Source: Lichtheimia corymbifera B2541
Lineage: Eukaryota > Mucoromycota > Mucoromycetes > Mucorales > Lichtheimiaceae
NCBI GenBank assembly: GCA_000697475.1
Contig: JNEU01000912.1
Span: 186,001 to 250,000, forward strand
Reading direction: 5' to 3'
DNA length: 64,000 bases
In this document: one piece after another, positions 22,539 through 35,058 of the stretch
Layout: every line of letters starts with the position of its first letter
How positions within the stretch are numbered: position 1 is the stretch's first letter
Notes under the pieces: generated by a model
What the model saw: the letters and a program-made list of their open reading frames with translations, nothing else
The model's database searches: none
Told to the model about the DNA's origin: nothing
Program-made: the position numbers and the translations under genes

Positions 22539-24436
22539 ATGACAAAACCAGAAACCACTTGTAACAGTGATTCACCGCTATCCTCAGGAGTATCAAGCTC
22601 GTCCAGTGCACAAGAGGAAACGACGTTGCCATCGGCTGGACCGTGTATCGTCGAGAGTCAGTCTTCTTCTTCTTCTCCTTCTCCTGCTGCTGCTGCTGAT
22701 GATGATAATTCAAACGAGCAAGATGCCATTCCAAAATCATCCAACGCTGAGACTCTGGAACATGATAGTTGTCCCTTGGATACGGACACTTGTTTGCCCT
22801 TGGATACGGATGAGCAACAATCACACACTGATGATGAGCAACAACGTGAGGACGATTCAAGGTTGGATCAAGAGCAACAACAAGTATCGCATGATGCATC
22901 ACCATCATCATCACCATCTTCTTCTTCAGCACGTAAAGACAATCCAATCACCGATTTATCAACCCATATGGAGACACCATTACATGAGGATGAGGATGAG
23001 GATGCACAAAAGACAGCTACACATTGCATCGAGGAACATGCGACTACTACTACCCCTGATCAACAGTCATTCAAAGAGGATGAGCACCATAGTAATACAC
23101 AAGAGGAAAGTGGAAATGAGTCAGTGGATCAACAACATGAGCAATCAAGCACACCACGTGAACCCACGATTTCACAGGAAAATGAGATGGTGGATCAACA
23201 GCATGATGATGAGGTATCACAGCAACAACAACAACAACTACTACAAGATGACCCTGTTGCTACAACCCATCTTCAAGATGAGGAGGAACAAGAGCAGATG
23301 GCAACAACAACAACGACGACGACGACGACGGATATACATGGTCCACAAACTAGCAGCAATGGATCGGGTCCAACGACGCCACCTATTGCTGATACTACTC
23401 CACAACCTATTATTCACCCACCCACGCCATCACCACCACCAGCACCGCCATCATCGTCATCACCTGAGCAACTATATCAAGATGGTCCATTATCGATGCA
23501 ACACCAAGAACCCGATTTATCATTGACATTAGATACCCGTTCTCGACATTTGGACACTAGCCATGATTGCGTGACTCATGATGATGAATCCGAACATACA
23601 GTCCTTGACACCCATCGACGTGTTTGGGAGGCGGATCGCCATGCTTCTGAATGTCGTCGTTGTAACAGAAGATTTAATTTCCTTGTGCGGAGACATCATT
23701 GCAGGTAGGTTGTTGCCATGCCAACAAGGAGTGATCTGGTACTTATGGCAACTTTTTTTTCAGGCGATGTGGTCTCGTGGTATGTGATCGATGCAGTAGT
23801 CACCGTATTCGCCTTCCCCCAAATGAAATCATTCAAGATCCTGCTGTGGACCCTTCTCATTATCCATTGATTGCTATGCATCCACAACGTGTATGTGATG
23901 CCTACCCATCAAAGAAGTGCCTTCCTCCTCCTCCTCCAATACCAGACGACGAGCAACAGCACCCGTCACCATGAGACGATCAGGAAGTTCTCAAAGCCTC
24001 ATGTCAGAATGTCCTGTATGCGGCCATGATCTTCTTGGTATGGCAAAAAAGGATCAAGAGAACCATTTACAAATGTGCTTGAATGCTGGCAGTCCACCAG
24101 TACGTCCACCACGTTATTTAGGTAAGAAAGAGATAAAAAGGGTCATTGACTAGGCTCAAGGGCATTGATCGATTTCTCTTGATACATAGTCTATGAGCTG
24201 TCATCCGATTCACCCGAGATCAGCTATGAATGTCCCATTTGCTTTGAGGAGTTTAAAGCAGGTATGATATACAAGAAAACAAGACACACTGATATCTCAT
24301 TTTTTGTTATATATATATATCAACAGGCGAGAAGATTGCTAGAATGATTTGTTTATGCTCATACCATCGTCATTGCCTTGCTGAGTGGTTAGAACGAGGC
24401 AAAGGGTGCCCTGTACATTATGACCCTGCGCTTTGA
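22539..24436 (+). CDS. FYVE and RING domain E3 ubiquitin ligase (Pib1-like)
   Basis: Likely endosomal ubiquitin ligase that binds PtdIns3P. Exons 22539-23704, 23764-24121, 24190-24261, 24327-24436. About 360 residues of acidic, Ser/Gln/Thr-rich disorder come first, then a FYVE finger (VWEADRHASECRRCNRRF, with the basic patch RRHHCRRC, then VCDRCS), a UBZ-like finger (ECPVCGHDLLG...HLQMC) and a C-terminal RING (YECPICFEEF, MICLCSYHRHCLAEWLERG, GCPVH). The order FYVE-UBZ-RING is a fungal arrangement. The start at 22539 (MTKPETTC) is chosen because upstream codons read as hydrophobic non-family sequence. Near 23895-23910 the frame changes right at the last FYVE cysteine (VCDA, then KEVPSSSSSN in another frame), so a few bases seem to be missing. 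Confidence 0.88.
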
Positions 24437-24690
24437 TTCTTTTTGCTTTCTCTCTCTTCAATGATACCATTTTCCCTTTTTCTCTCTCTCTCTCTTCCAT
24501 GGCAACATCCTTTGTAATATCAAAAATAAATCCATGGTGGACATGTCTCTCTCATCTCAACGTATCCAGCTTAGTAACAATGCTCATGCATGCGGCAGGA
24601 ATTGAACAGACCAAAATGATTGGTGGGCTTTGCAGTCAAAGATCCTCATCCGACTCGACAACGAAATTTTTATTTTATCTTTGTTCTCCA

Positions 24691-26416
24691 ATGGGTAAAA
24701 AGCCATTTATCGATCGCAAACAAGCCAAGCACTACCACGTTGTCCACCGATCGCAGCGCGATCCACTGATCCACGATGCCGATGCTTCCGAACGAGTGCT
24801 CAAAGAGGTTATTCCTCCCAACATGTTGAAGGTTAGGATCCAATCAATCCTCTCTCTATATCAGCGTTCACTTATACAAGTCAATCGATTAGCACAAGAC
24901 CCAAGAAGAGATAGACGCTGTCAAGTATAAGCCCGTGCAACTCAACCAAGATGAGATTGATAGGTAAGATGGGTGGTTGTTGTTGTTGTTGTCATAGGAG
25001 CATTGATATTGATGTTGGGAATAATAATAATAGACGAGTGAGTCAGGCCACAGCCCAGGGCATTTACTTTGATGATGTGGGTGATTACGATTATACACAA
25101 CATTTGAAAACGATTGGTGATTCGACCGAAGCCGTGTTTTTGGAAGCGCCTCAACGTGAAGAAAAGCCCAAAAAGTCTGCTGCTGGTGGTGACTTGATGT
25201 TCAAGGAAGACCAAAAGGAACGACAAGTGATTGAACTACCAGCCGATGCTATGCCGTCCAGCATCGAACGTAATATCGGTGCCATGGCCAATGTTACTGG
25301 TTTGGAAGGAGGTTTACAACCCGATATGGATCCTCGTCTTCGTGAAGTGTTGGAAGCATTGGAGGATGATGAATACGCCGATGGTCAAGTGGATGAGGAC
25401 TTTTTCGAGGAATTGAATGCAGAGGGTGATCCTTATATCCCTGAGGAAGAAGACTTTGAAGAATACGAAGAGGAGATCGAAGATGGTAGTTACAACTGGG
25501 AAGCTGCGTTTAGAAAGTAAGTTGTTCAAAGGGGGTGGGGCTTTGTTGTACAAAGGGGGTGTGAATGGATGACTGATCGATACGTGCATATAGTTTCCAA
25601 CGAGGCAAACAACGACGTGGTTCATCAGACTATTCTGACGATGACGACGATCTTCTTGAACGACAAACCAAACGTATCATCGTCTGTCATGCATCGTAAT
25701 GCTCAGCTGACTTTATTGGATGATCGATTCGAAAAGGTAATTTATCCTCTTGATCTCCTGAGCACGTCAAATGACCTTTTATTCTATTTCTAGATTGAAG
25801 AGGAATACTTTAAAGAAGACGATGACGACTTTGACGATATTTTGGATGACTTTTTGGACAAGTATGAAATCGTTGGACGCAAAATGAAGCCGAAATTGGA
25901 GGGCGATACAAGTGGCGAGAAATTGGATACCCTGCGTCAGTCTCTTGGTGCTATTCGAATTGTCAAACAGTGCTGTCGACTTACTCCAATCTCGAGAATC
26001 ATCCAGCCATGATTTCCGACCGAGGCCCCAAAAAGAAGATTGTCATCAACCCCAAAACTGGCATGCCGTCCTTAGTTGAAAAAGAACCCAAGAAACCCAG
26101 ACACCAGCCCATTCAAGAAGAACAAGATGACAACGAAGAGGAGGAGGATGAGGATGAGGAGGAAATTGAACCTGTGAATTTGGGTGTTGCACGATCAAAG
26201 AAGGAATCCAAAGATGAAAAGAAAGCTCGCAAAGCTGCGGTCAAGGAAGCTAAAAAGGTAAATTATAAAAAGGCATGGCATACAGACATGTGTGTGCTTA
26301 AGAACCGACGAGAAACCAAAAAATCAACCAAGGAAGCCTTCAAGCAAGAGGAAACTCGACAACGGAAAACGCTACAGCAACAACGCAAGGCCAAAGGTGT
26401 TACCCATATTGCATAA
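24691..26416 (+). CDS. LTV1: LTV1, 40S ribosome biogenesis factor
   Basis: Assembly factor that binds pre-40S subunits and aids their maturation and export. Exons 24691-24831, 24899-24963, 25034-25516, 25594-25736, 25794-26257, 26303-26416. Family marks: MGKKPFIDRKQAKHYHVVHR, GIYFDDVGDYDYTQHLK, DPRLREVLEALEDDEY, acidic middle, ILDDFLDKYE, LSTYSNLENHP, KKIVINPKTGMPSL and the Lys-rich end NRRETKKSTKEAFKQEE. The frame breaks twice inside exons: near 25670 (between RQTKR and SSSVMHRNAQ) and near 25968 (between IRIVK and LSTYSNL). Both flanks are clearly conserved, and LTV1 is single-copy and important for growth, so the breaks look like one-base sequence errors. Confidence 0.92.
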
Positions 26417-26550
26417 TGTTGATAGAAAATTTTTGTTTTTCCATAATATCGCGTGTCAATCAATAGTAGTGTGGTGTTGGAGGAGAGTGGGATGAATCGG
26501 GTCCCATGTCAATGGCCGATAATGTGGATAATGGATATGCCTTGTTCACT

Positions 26551-26570
26551 CAGCAGCAGCAGCAGCAGCA
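26551..26570. repeat. CAG microsatellite
   Basis: Six to seven CAG units followed by CAACAA in the region between LTV1 and AUR1. Confidence 0.8.
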
Positions 26571-27212
26571 ACAAACAATGACATCGTCAGTATGGAAAAA
26601 CGCTGCGCCATAGTAACCAATGTGTGCATAGCCATTGACGTAGTGTTGCCGCATGCAGGTATATATAAGATACCTTTTATATGACGGGTGAATGGGGGTG
26701 ATTCGGTGCATCATTTTGCATCGTATGACCCGAAAAAGTTACAAAGCGGCGCTGTGGCCGAACCCCGTCTCGTTTTTCATTTATTTATCATCACACATAT
26801 TGTGTGCGGAGCCAGTATGTGTGTGGTCAAGAAGCTCTCTTATCGGAGCGGTTAAATTGTGGCCGGTGGTTGCGCGAACAGACTGACTGACAAGATATAT
26901 ATTTTACGCGCTTACGCTGATTTCAACTCAAGACAGGGGTGGGTTTCAATCATGCAATGTCGGGCATAAGGGGAGATCTGGGTAAACAAGGCCCTTGCAG
27001 AATACATCAAAGAGGCGAGTGAAAAAGTGTTGTATGGATGAGATGACATTGCATGTGGTGGTGGTGATGAAAACAACATTACTCACATGCAAGCACGCAC
27101 GCATCTATAAACCATGCCCGGATAAACGACTCGGGCCGTGGGAGCAAGGTAGCACAGAAAATTTTTGCAACAGCGTGCAAACGTTTTGCCTTGCCGTCTT
27201 TGGAGTTCCGCA

Positions 27213-27221
27213 TATATAAAA
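27213..27221 (+). promoter_or_regulatory. TATA box of AUR1
   Basis: TATATAAAA about 110 bases before the AUR1 start codon, followed by a pyrimidine-rich leader. Confidence 0.6.
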
Positions 27222-27331
27222 CCGGCCACCCGGGATGCAACATCTTGTTTCGCCCATTCTTGTTTTCTTTTTCTACTTTCTAAACTTTTTTACTTTATCC
27301 CATTACTTTATAATAATTCAATTATACGAAC

Positions 27332-28629
27332 ATGTCTATCGCCAAACCATCAATGCCTCGGCAATGGACATGGACGCACATTGGCTATGCTGTCATGGGT
27401 GTCTTGCTCACGTTTGATCTCATCATTATCCAAGAACCACCACTCATTGTACGTCTTGCATTGGGCATTCTCCTCGTTTCTTCGACAATGATACCCTACA
27501 TTCGACGCTTCACCATTCCAGCCATGCCAATCTTTACTTGGCTCATCACATTCTACGCCTCTCGTTTCATCCCACAAGATTATCGCCCACACCATATCTT
27601 TGTCAACATCCTTCCCAGTCTCGAACGTATTCTGTATGGTGCCAACCTTTCAGAAATCATTTCAAAGAATCAACACCCCGTGTTTGATGTACTTGCCTGG
27701 TTACCCTATGGTGTTATCCACTTTTCATTGCCATTCTTTTTCGCCGCAGTACTATTCGTGTTTGGTCCTCCAAAGTCATTGCCCGTATATGGCCAAGCCT
27801 TTGGTTACATGAACCTTGCAGGTGTGCTGACTCAATTGTGTTTCCCCAATGCTTCGCCTTGTAAGTTGTTGTTGGTGCTGCTGCTAAAACGGCAAGAAGG
27901 GATTTGTCTAATTGTGATACAATAATAGGGTATGAAATGAGTTATGGCTCCGCACCGGCCGATTACTCAGTTCCCGGTGAAGCTGGTGGTCTTGAACGTA
28001 TCGACAAGATCCTTGGTTTGAACCTGTATGGTTCTTCCTTTGGAGCATCTCCCTTGGTATTTGGCGCATTCCCATCCTTACATTCTGGATCAGCTACCAT
28101 TGAGATGTGTTTTCTCGTATACCTGTTTCCACGTGCATGGCCTATCGCTATTGCTTACACCATGTGGATGTGGTGGGCAACCATGTACTTGACACATCAC
28201 TACTTGATTGATTTGGTGGGTGGTTCCATCTATGCATTTTCGGCGTTCTTCGTTGCTCGTCGGCACTTGCCGCCGTTACGGGCAGAGTGCCGTACCCGTT
28301 TGCAATATCTCGGCATCCAAAAGATCAGTGTGCGCGATTTCATTCGGAGCATCGAGTTTCGACTCAACTATGATCATATCTTTTCCAAGCCATTGCAGGT
28401 GGTGGCCAATGATGCCACAATGGAGGAATGTGAGGAAGACGTGTTTGTACTCAAGGAGCCTATGGCATTACGCTTGAGACGATTTGATTCTGGCTCGGAT
28501 GAAGAAGAAAACGTTGGTCTTTCATATTCTGGCAGCTCAACACCTGCGGAGCCATCTTCTCCTACCACTCCTCGTTCACCCTTGTCTTTGCCATCATCAT
28601 CACAATTCCCGCTTCAATCCAAAGCTTAG
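27332..28629 (+). CDS. AUR1: Inositol phosphorylceramide synthase, catalytic subunit
   Basis: Golgi membrane enzyme that moves phosphoinositol from phosphatidylinositol to ceramide; in yeast it is essential and is the target of aureobasidin A. Two exons, 27332-27860 and 27929-28629, join in frame (the split codon restores Trp in WYEMSYG) to 409 residues. Several membrane helices; the lipid-phosphatase-type active-site motifs are present: FGAFPSLHSGSA and THHYLIDLVGGS, with catalytic His in each. GLNLYGSSFGASPLVFGAFP is family-typical. The C-terminal tail is acidic, then Ser/Pro-rich. No frame break. Flanked by LTV1 on the same strand. Confidence 0.95.
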
Positions 28630-29956
28630 AGGTATATGCATTTATAACCTTCCCCTCCTCCTACGCACAAAGAACCCTACTTTTACTATTAATCCTATTA
28701 CATCCTCACACCCTTCTTGTTGTAAATTCCCCCCTCACGTTCTCACACACACACACACAATGTTTTACTAGTCTGCATTTTTCTCTCGTACACCTTACCT
28801 TATACACTAATGCAACCCATCTAATAATAATTACAACCCATGCATTATCTACTGCATGAATCATGTACTCTTTCACACACACATAACAAAATGATGCCTG
28901 TGCTAAACACCACGATGCGGCACGAGCGCCGTGTCGTGACCTCATTTCGTGGTGACACATGGTGTCCCGCGCTGTTTTGGGTTATCAACCGAGGTCGTGC
29001 ATGCACACATGAGTGGGTTTTGACTTTTTGAACACTCACGAGACACACACACATCCACAGCAAGAAACAAATAAAGACACATACATTGCATTGAAATGTG
29101 TGTGGAACTTTCTCTCAATCACCGACGCTATCATGTGCTCCCGTACACACACACCTCACTCTTTCCCTCAAATTCATATACATGGAACACAAGAGCACAT
29201 GTAACAAGGTTGTCAATTTACCACTACACCCACAATTCCATATTCTTGTTTTGGGCTTAGGTGAAAAGGTTATATATTTCTGTAAAAGTCAATGTTGTTT
29301 CACAATCATAACAAGCCCCATTTGCTGAAGGAGAAATGAGGAAGGCGCACACAATGTATATTCTGGATCTCTCATAATCATCATCTCGCTCCACCACGGG
29401 CTCTCCTCCTTTGGGGTCACCTGTTACACATGATGACGATATCGCCGGACATTTACTCTTTCTTTGCTGCTTCACGGTCACTCTAGTGTGATCTGGTCCC
29501 CTATTTTGCGATGGGATTACGATTGCTTCTATTCATGGATTATATAAAGAACATCATAATGAAGGTTGTGGCTCATTGTGCGTGTGAAAAGAGGTTAGCC
29601 ACAGTGCCAAAGCAATACATAACAGCATTTTATTTCTGTTTATGTGTTTATCTGCGAGTCCATCCGTGTTGAGAAAGGCTGGACTCCCTTGTTCGCATCA
29701 CGTACACAAGCATGTTATTGTTCGGTGCTACGGTAAAAAGTCATATGACTGTAAACTGACATTGACATTTCCCAGCAGGCAACAAGAATAGATATCAGCA
29801 TAATCGAATGCTCAGCGTCATACATATCCACTTTTACAAGGTCCATACAAGAATAGGAGCGAGTGTGTATTTATATCTTTATTATACCGATGCATTTGCT
29901 GCTGTACGTAATAATACATTTTGGCTATTCACAATGAAAGTGGGGGGCGGGTGGGA
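28630..29956. other. Intergenic, no gene seen
   Basis: Convergent region between AUR1 (+) and RER1 (-). Rich in CA/TG runs (28745-28760, 28875-28885, 29040-29060, 29140-29150). No frame here looks coding. Confidence 0.5.
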
Positions 29957-30801
29957 TCACCTGCTTCGGCTACTGCTTGGTCCATAATTCTTCTTTCCCC
30001 AATCGAATGGGATGTATCGGTACTTGATCATATGCTTGATTTGCCTTCGCATGGTGATGGCGAAAAGGATGCAAAAGTACACCAAGAGAATGGGCCAAAA
30101 GACAGGGATATCAAAGATACTAAAGAAGCTGCATACAATCGCAATCACGGTTGCCTTGGTAGCAGAGTACCTGGACAAAGAAAATGTAAGCAACAACCCT
30201 TTGATCCATCACCCACCACCCCCTCTTTAGTCCATACCAAAACTTGAACTCGGGAAGACGTCGGATAAAAGGCTTAAACTCCTCGTCTGCCTTGGTGGGC
30301 AATGCAGGGCCTTCTTCCATTTCATTTTCCTGTGTATCCAATTCGATCGATGGGTCAAACTTGGGTGTCAAGAAGGCGAGGAATAGGTTCAACAAGTAGA
30401 TGCCTAAAGATCATCCCGTATTAGTCTTTTCAGAATCCAGGGCCCAAAGGTCGATAGCTTCACTTGTTCTTACCCAACGCATAACTAACAATGATCCATA
30501 TTCATTTAGTGCTATTGAACCCTTTTTATTCCCTTTCTTATCCCTTATACTTACGTGACAATATACCAGCCTTGTGCATATAAAATACGCGCCAAAAAGA
30601 GAAGTAACAATACACCAGTGCCAATCCAACGGTATTGTACGAAAGGAGTAGTGTCATCTAGTATTCGTTGCCATCGCTTTTTGTACATTGGGATGAGTGA
30701 GGTTGACCTGGATAACACATTATACAATTGTGTACCCTTTCCAATGCTGCCTTCTTCTCCATAAAGCTGTTGGGAGCGCCATCAGTGGATTCGTCGTTCA
30801 T
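29957..30801 (-). CDS. RER1: RER1, ER retrieval receptor
   Basis: Four-helix Golgi protein that returns membrane proteins lacking their partners to the ER. Five exons: 30736-30801, 30555-30676, 30474-30484, 30238-30403, 29957-30170, summing to 192 residues, the family's length. Hallmarks: [40 protein letters not shown], the Pro/acid loop [43 protein letters not shown] and [20 protein letters not shown]. The third exon is only 11 bases, flanked by two 70-base introns; without it the frame fails, with it the protein reads [18 protein letters not shown] without a break. Start ATG 30801 follows the metacaspase stop by about 195 bases on the same strand. Confidence 0.95.
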
Positions 30802-30996
30802 GTTGAGTCGGAAGAAAAACGGATAAGCGAGCAAGCAAGGTCCTCCAACCACCACCGAACTTCCACGTAGCTGATACTGAATTATTGGGTGGGATGATGA
30901 GCTGCTTTTGCACCCGCTCAACAGAGTCTGGTGACGTAGAATCTTTCAACAATGACCACATATACTTAAAAAGACACTTTAAAAGACCATCATTGT

Positions 30997-32759
30997 TTAA
31001 CAAATAAACTGAGAATTTACATCGAGAGGATGCGAGGAACTAAGCTGTGGACGTTGTGCGTATCTATCACGCAAAATATCACGCACATTGTTCAATAACT
31101 GGTTATAGGTTTGGTTGGGATTCTCCCGCAACGTCGCTATAAAGAGATATACACATGTTAAAAGAGCCACTGTTTCATCTTTCACTCGTAAATGCGTAAC
31201 TCATGGCACCAGTAGCCTTGCCGGCCTCTTGAGCATCAGCTGAAGTTTGGTCATCTTTACAACTATATATAGCCCCCATTATCAGTTTTCCATCCATCCC
31301 AAGCAATCAACATGGATGATGATATTTACCCGCTGAACATGATAACATCAGCCAAGGAGCTATTGGTTTGTCTGTTTTCTTCCTGAGTGTCGCGTGCCTT
31401 TAACAGACTTTGACCCAATCCAATCAACGAAGTCAGGGCAGCTTCGCGATCACCAGTAGCGTAAGCCAAACCCACTTCAAGAAGCCCTTTGCCAGCATGC
31501 TTGAACATGTTTTGTTCCTTAAGTGTACCCTTGGTTGAGTAAGTGTAGGGTAGGTCCAATACGGTGCCTGAGTGACAGCTGTCAAAGATCGCGGTCAATC
31601 TGCTACCTTCGGGAAGGGGCTTGACAAGCAAATCATGCATTTCCTAAAGTTTGGAATACCCGAAAACAGTAATCAGCGTCCTTGTTTCCTTTGATCACTA
31701 TCCAACTTACATCGTCTCTAATTTGACCTGTGGTATCATCATAATTCTCATGGTCTACCGGGAAAATAGTTTCATCATAGCCATCGTCTTCATCACCATC
31801 GTCATCGGCAAGCTATACATAATACCCAATGTCAGCAGCATGTTCAATGGCATTACTACTGTTGTGTTACATTGACCACTTACATATCCACCATGTCCAC
31901 TGTAATGGAAGAAGAATCTAGAAACGCATCATGTTTAAGAACCCCTCCTCACACTCAAACGCTTCACACTTACGAGTCGTCCTCTTGGGCATCGCTCACC
32001 AACCATTTCATGGCAGCAACGATATTGGCACGTGTTGGGATGAAGCGGGCTTCTTCTTGATCATCAGTGAGAATAACCATATCTTGTTCCTGGAAGCCCC
32101 AAAGTGTGGTCAAAAAGTTCTTGATATTGTGCACATCGTTGATACAGCCTTCCATGTCCCACATTGATTAGCTCTTGTCATTCATTCATTCAATCCAGGT
32201 TTTATCTTCTTACCATCAAGTTGATTAGGGGTATTAAAGTAGTTGATACCAATCAGCAAGGCTCGCTTACGGCCACTGCCTATATACAATCATAGAGGAT
32301 TGAGAACTTCCATGTTTCCCGACGTCCTTTTTGTTTCTTACAGTGAGAGAGCTTGAAATCGACTTTTTTGTTTTCATATTTGGGATTGACCTTGAGAAAG
32401 AGCTGGCCATCATCTTCTTGATCCTTGAGCGTATTATCGTCATCATCACCAGCTGACACCATGCCACCTAAAATACCATGCTTTGGGATTAGCAATCGGA
32501 CGTTGGCGTGTGTAACCCATGGATACAGATAATCGCGTACCAGATGACTCGGGTGCTCCATAGCTAGAGTACTATTGCAGGATGACGTGAGCAGCAACGT
32601 TTACTTTTAATGACAATGGCAACTTACGCTGTAGCTGCTGGTGGTAGTAGTAGTCGTGGTGCCAGGGTATGGGGGAGGGTCGTCAAAGCTGTTGGTGGTA
32701 TATTCAGTGTGCTGGTATGATGATTGCGAGTATCCTTGAAAGTTGAAGCCTTCAGACAT
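30997..32759 (-). CDS. Metacaspase (Mca1/Yca1 type)
   Basis: Clan CD cysteine protease that cuts after Arg/Lys; acts in stress response and protein quality control. ATG 32759 starts MSEGFNFQGYSQSSYQ, a Tyr/Gln/Pro/Thr-rich prodomain continuing over small exons (SYGAPESSG), then GRKRALLIGINYFNTPNQLD, GCINDVHNIKNFL, the catalytic His in FHYSGHGGY (exon ending near 31890), and the catalytic Cys in LTAIFDSCHSGTVLDLPY. The C-terminus has QTSADAQEAG, TLRENPNQTYNQLLNNVRDI and ends PQLSSSHPLDVNSQFIC. About nine exons; most of them phase correctly by eye. Complete and apparently active. Confidence 0.93.
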
Positions 32760-33148
32760 GGTGCAGTGAATGAAAAAGAGAAAAGAAAAAAAAAAGAGAG
32801 AGAGGAAAACCTGACGCGCCCCTTGTAAGCTTTAATGTAAAAAAGAGCTCATAGGGTGTGCGGTGTGTATTGTGCAACTCACCAAACGCAATCATAACGT
32901 CCGAAAAGGTTCCTCGCTTTGTTACACAGATTGCCATCGTGCAGGCGCTGCTTTATCCTTTTTGTAGTAGCTACTCCTCCTTGTCAACTGAGAAGAAAAG
33001 AAAGTCTGTGCGCAACTATAACTTTTTTTATTCTTGTTCATGCAAAGGTGGGGTGGTGGTGAGGATTCAAGTAACATGTATAAAGCAATTGTGATATGTA
33101 AAGCAAGGTTGATGGATGTTGTTGTCGGTGGTTGTGGTCAGCAATCCC
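32760..33148. other. Intergenic, no gene seen
   Basis: Upstream of the metacaspase (A/G-rich just before the start) and downstream of the DnaJ gene. No coding signal. Confidence 0.45.
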
Positions 33149-35058
33149 ATTAGATAAAGAGTTCCTCGTCATCATCTTCATCATAGTCTTCATCGTCAGA
33201 TTCGCCATAAGGACCGTGCACGCCAATCATATCAAGGAATAGATCAAAGCCCAATCTCGATTCATGATGTTGCTGCGGCTGCGGCTGTTTCTCACCAAAC
33301 ATTTCATTCTCGTCGAAAAGGGGCTTGGTATTGCAGTGGCCACAAAAGCCGGGATCGGAAAGTGGCTAAAAAAGGAATGGCGGCATGAGACGATGCAATG
33401 CACCATTTGCATAAACAATGAACTTACGTGGATGTGGTCACTCGCCGTGTCATCCACAAGAGCTCGTTCATGGACGATAGTAGCGCCACCAGCATCAGAG
33501 GAGGATGACGACGAGGAAGCTGTTGTAGGACGATAGCTATCATTGCCACCTTGAGATACGCGTTCAAAGGGCACCGTGGAAATGTCTTGTTGTTGATTGA
33601 GAATGCTGGTAAGCTGATCTTGATTTGAGGATGAAAGGACAAGCCTGCGAGGGAATTGTACATCAAAGAGGATAATCAAGTCGCCCTTGCGTGATGAATC
33701 ATATGCGATGGGCATTCCTTCACCTCGGATATACTTTTTTGATGATGGATCAATGACATTGCCAGCGGGATTGGATACCTTGATTTTGCGTCCATCCAAA
33801 TGCGTCAATAAGACCTTGTCGAATCCAAGTAGTGCTTCACTCAATGTAATCGGAACGACGGTGATAAGATCGCGTTGGTTGTAGTGCAGCTTAAAATCAC
33901 GATGTCCAATCAAGTTGATACCCACAATGACATGACTCATTTGGCGACGTGGTCGTGGACCATGCTGAAAAGACAAAAAGAGATGATGGGATATATGTGA
34001 GTTTGCATTGTGTCCATATGACGATCCATCATGCGTACCGTTTCATGACCTTTGTTGGTGAGACAGATCTTGCCAGTGGGTGGACCTCCCTTTGGGATAA
34101 TGATAGTGGCCGATTCCTTGGATTCGGTATAGCGTAGTCCATTGCAAACGGTGCATGACTTTCTGACCTTGATTTTACCACTTCCACGACATCGCTCGCA
34201 TGCAACATAGCGGTTCTTTTTCTTGCGATTCCTTTTCACTTTGCCTTGACCACTGCAGGTTTGGCACTTGTCATCCTGGAAAGTAAACCGAGATCTTTGA
34301 AAATGATGTGTGTGAGATAGTTTATCATCCTATGATGATGATGCTGTAAATAAAATGTGTACTCACCCTTGACAATCTCTGCATATGATCATGCGTCGAT
34401 AGTTGAGCTGCTTCTCGGCACCATTGTAAAGCTCATTGAGTGTCACTGCAACGATAGTACGCACATTCAATCCCAAGTCGGCTTCACGAATGTTCTCTTT
34501 AAAAAGGTAGTAGTGTCAGTACGTCATCGTATTAAATAAGGATGCAAAATCATTTACCTTTCAAACGCTTGGCCTCCATTCTGCTACGTATTTCCTCTGC
34601 AAAGGCCGTGGTCACTTGCTCAAAGACGTCGGATTGATCAGCACGATAAAAGGTGTCCTCTTCTTTTTCATCCTTGTACGCCTTCAAGCGGTCTTTGTCG
34701 GATAAGATGTTGTATGCTGTGGATACTTCAATGAACTCCAATAGAGTACACGGTCATTCACGTAGATCCTTGTATATATGGAATAAGTGATATCTACCTT
34801 GTCGCCACCTTCTGGATTTCGGTCAGGGTGATACTTTGCAGCCTATAGAATATCTGTGTCAATCATGTAAACCTCACTAACCATGCTATTCACCACTACT
34901 TGCCATTTCCATGTATGCCTAAAAGGGGAGAGAAGAAACGCAAAAAACGGGTGAGTCAATGTACTTTGAATAGAAAAAAGACGCACCTGTCTGATCTCCA
35001 TTTGAGTGGCGTTTTCAGAGACACCAAGTATCTTGTAAAGGTTTGCAGCTGAAGGCAT
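33149..35058 (-). CDS. Type I DnaJ (Hsp40) co-chaperone
   Basis: J-protein that stimulates Hsp70 ATPase activity. J domain over small exons: 34987-35058 (MPSAANLYKILGVSENATQ), a 15-base microexon 34904-34918 (AYMEM), then AAKYHPDRNPEGGDK with the HPD motif, and FIEVSTAYNILSDKDRLKAY. A cysteine-rich zinc domain follows with four CxxC elements (CRDC, CQTCSGQG, CERCRGSG, CTVCNG). The C-terminal substrate domains contain IGHRDFKLHYNQRDLITVVP, SEALLGFDK and FDVQFPR, then Ser-rich sequence and an acidic end DEDYDEDDDEELFI (stop at 33149). No CaaX box, so unlike Ydj1. The intron after the microexon has a GC donor (ATG/GCAAGT). Confidence 0.92.

Larger units (their letters stand above)
26417..27331. 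other. Intergenic with CAG run and AUR1 promoter
   Basis: Tandem orientation region between LTV1 and AUR1. Includes a CAG repeat (26551-26570) and the AUR1 TATA box; nothing coding seen. Confidence 0.5.

Noticed and set aside
22567..23526. Long plus-strand frame overlapping the FYVE-RING gene, rich in His, Met and Arg
   Set aside because: It is an out-of-frame reading of the CAA/CAT/GAT-rich disordered region; only the other frame leads into the FYVE and RING domains.
28740..29160. Repeated CA/TG tracts as a possible array or mobile-element end
   Set aside because: The tracts are short simple repeats with no regular spacer, no inverted repeats and no target-site duplication.
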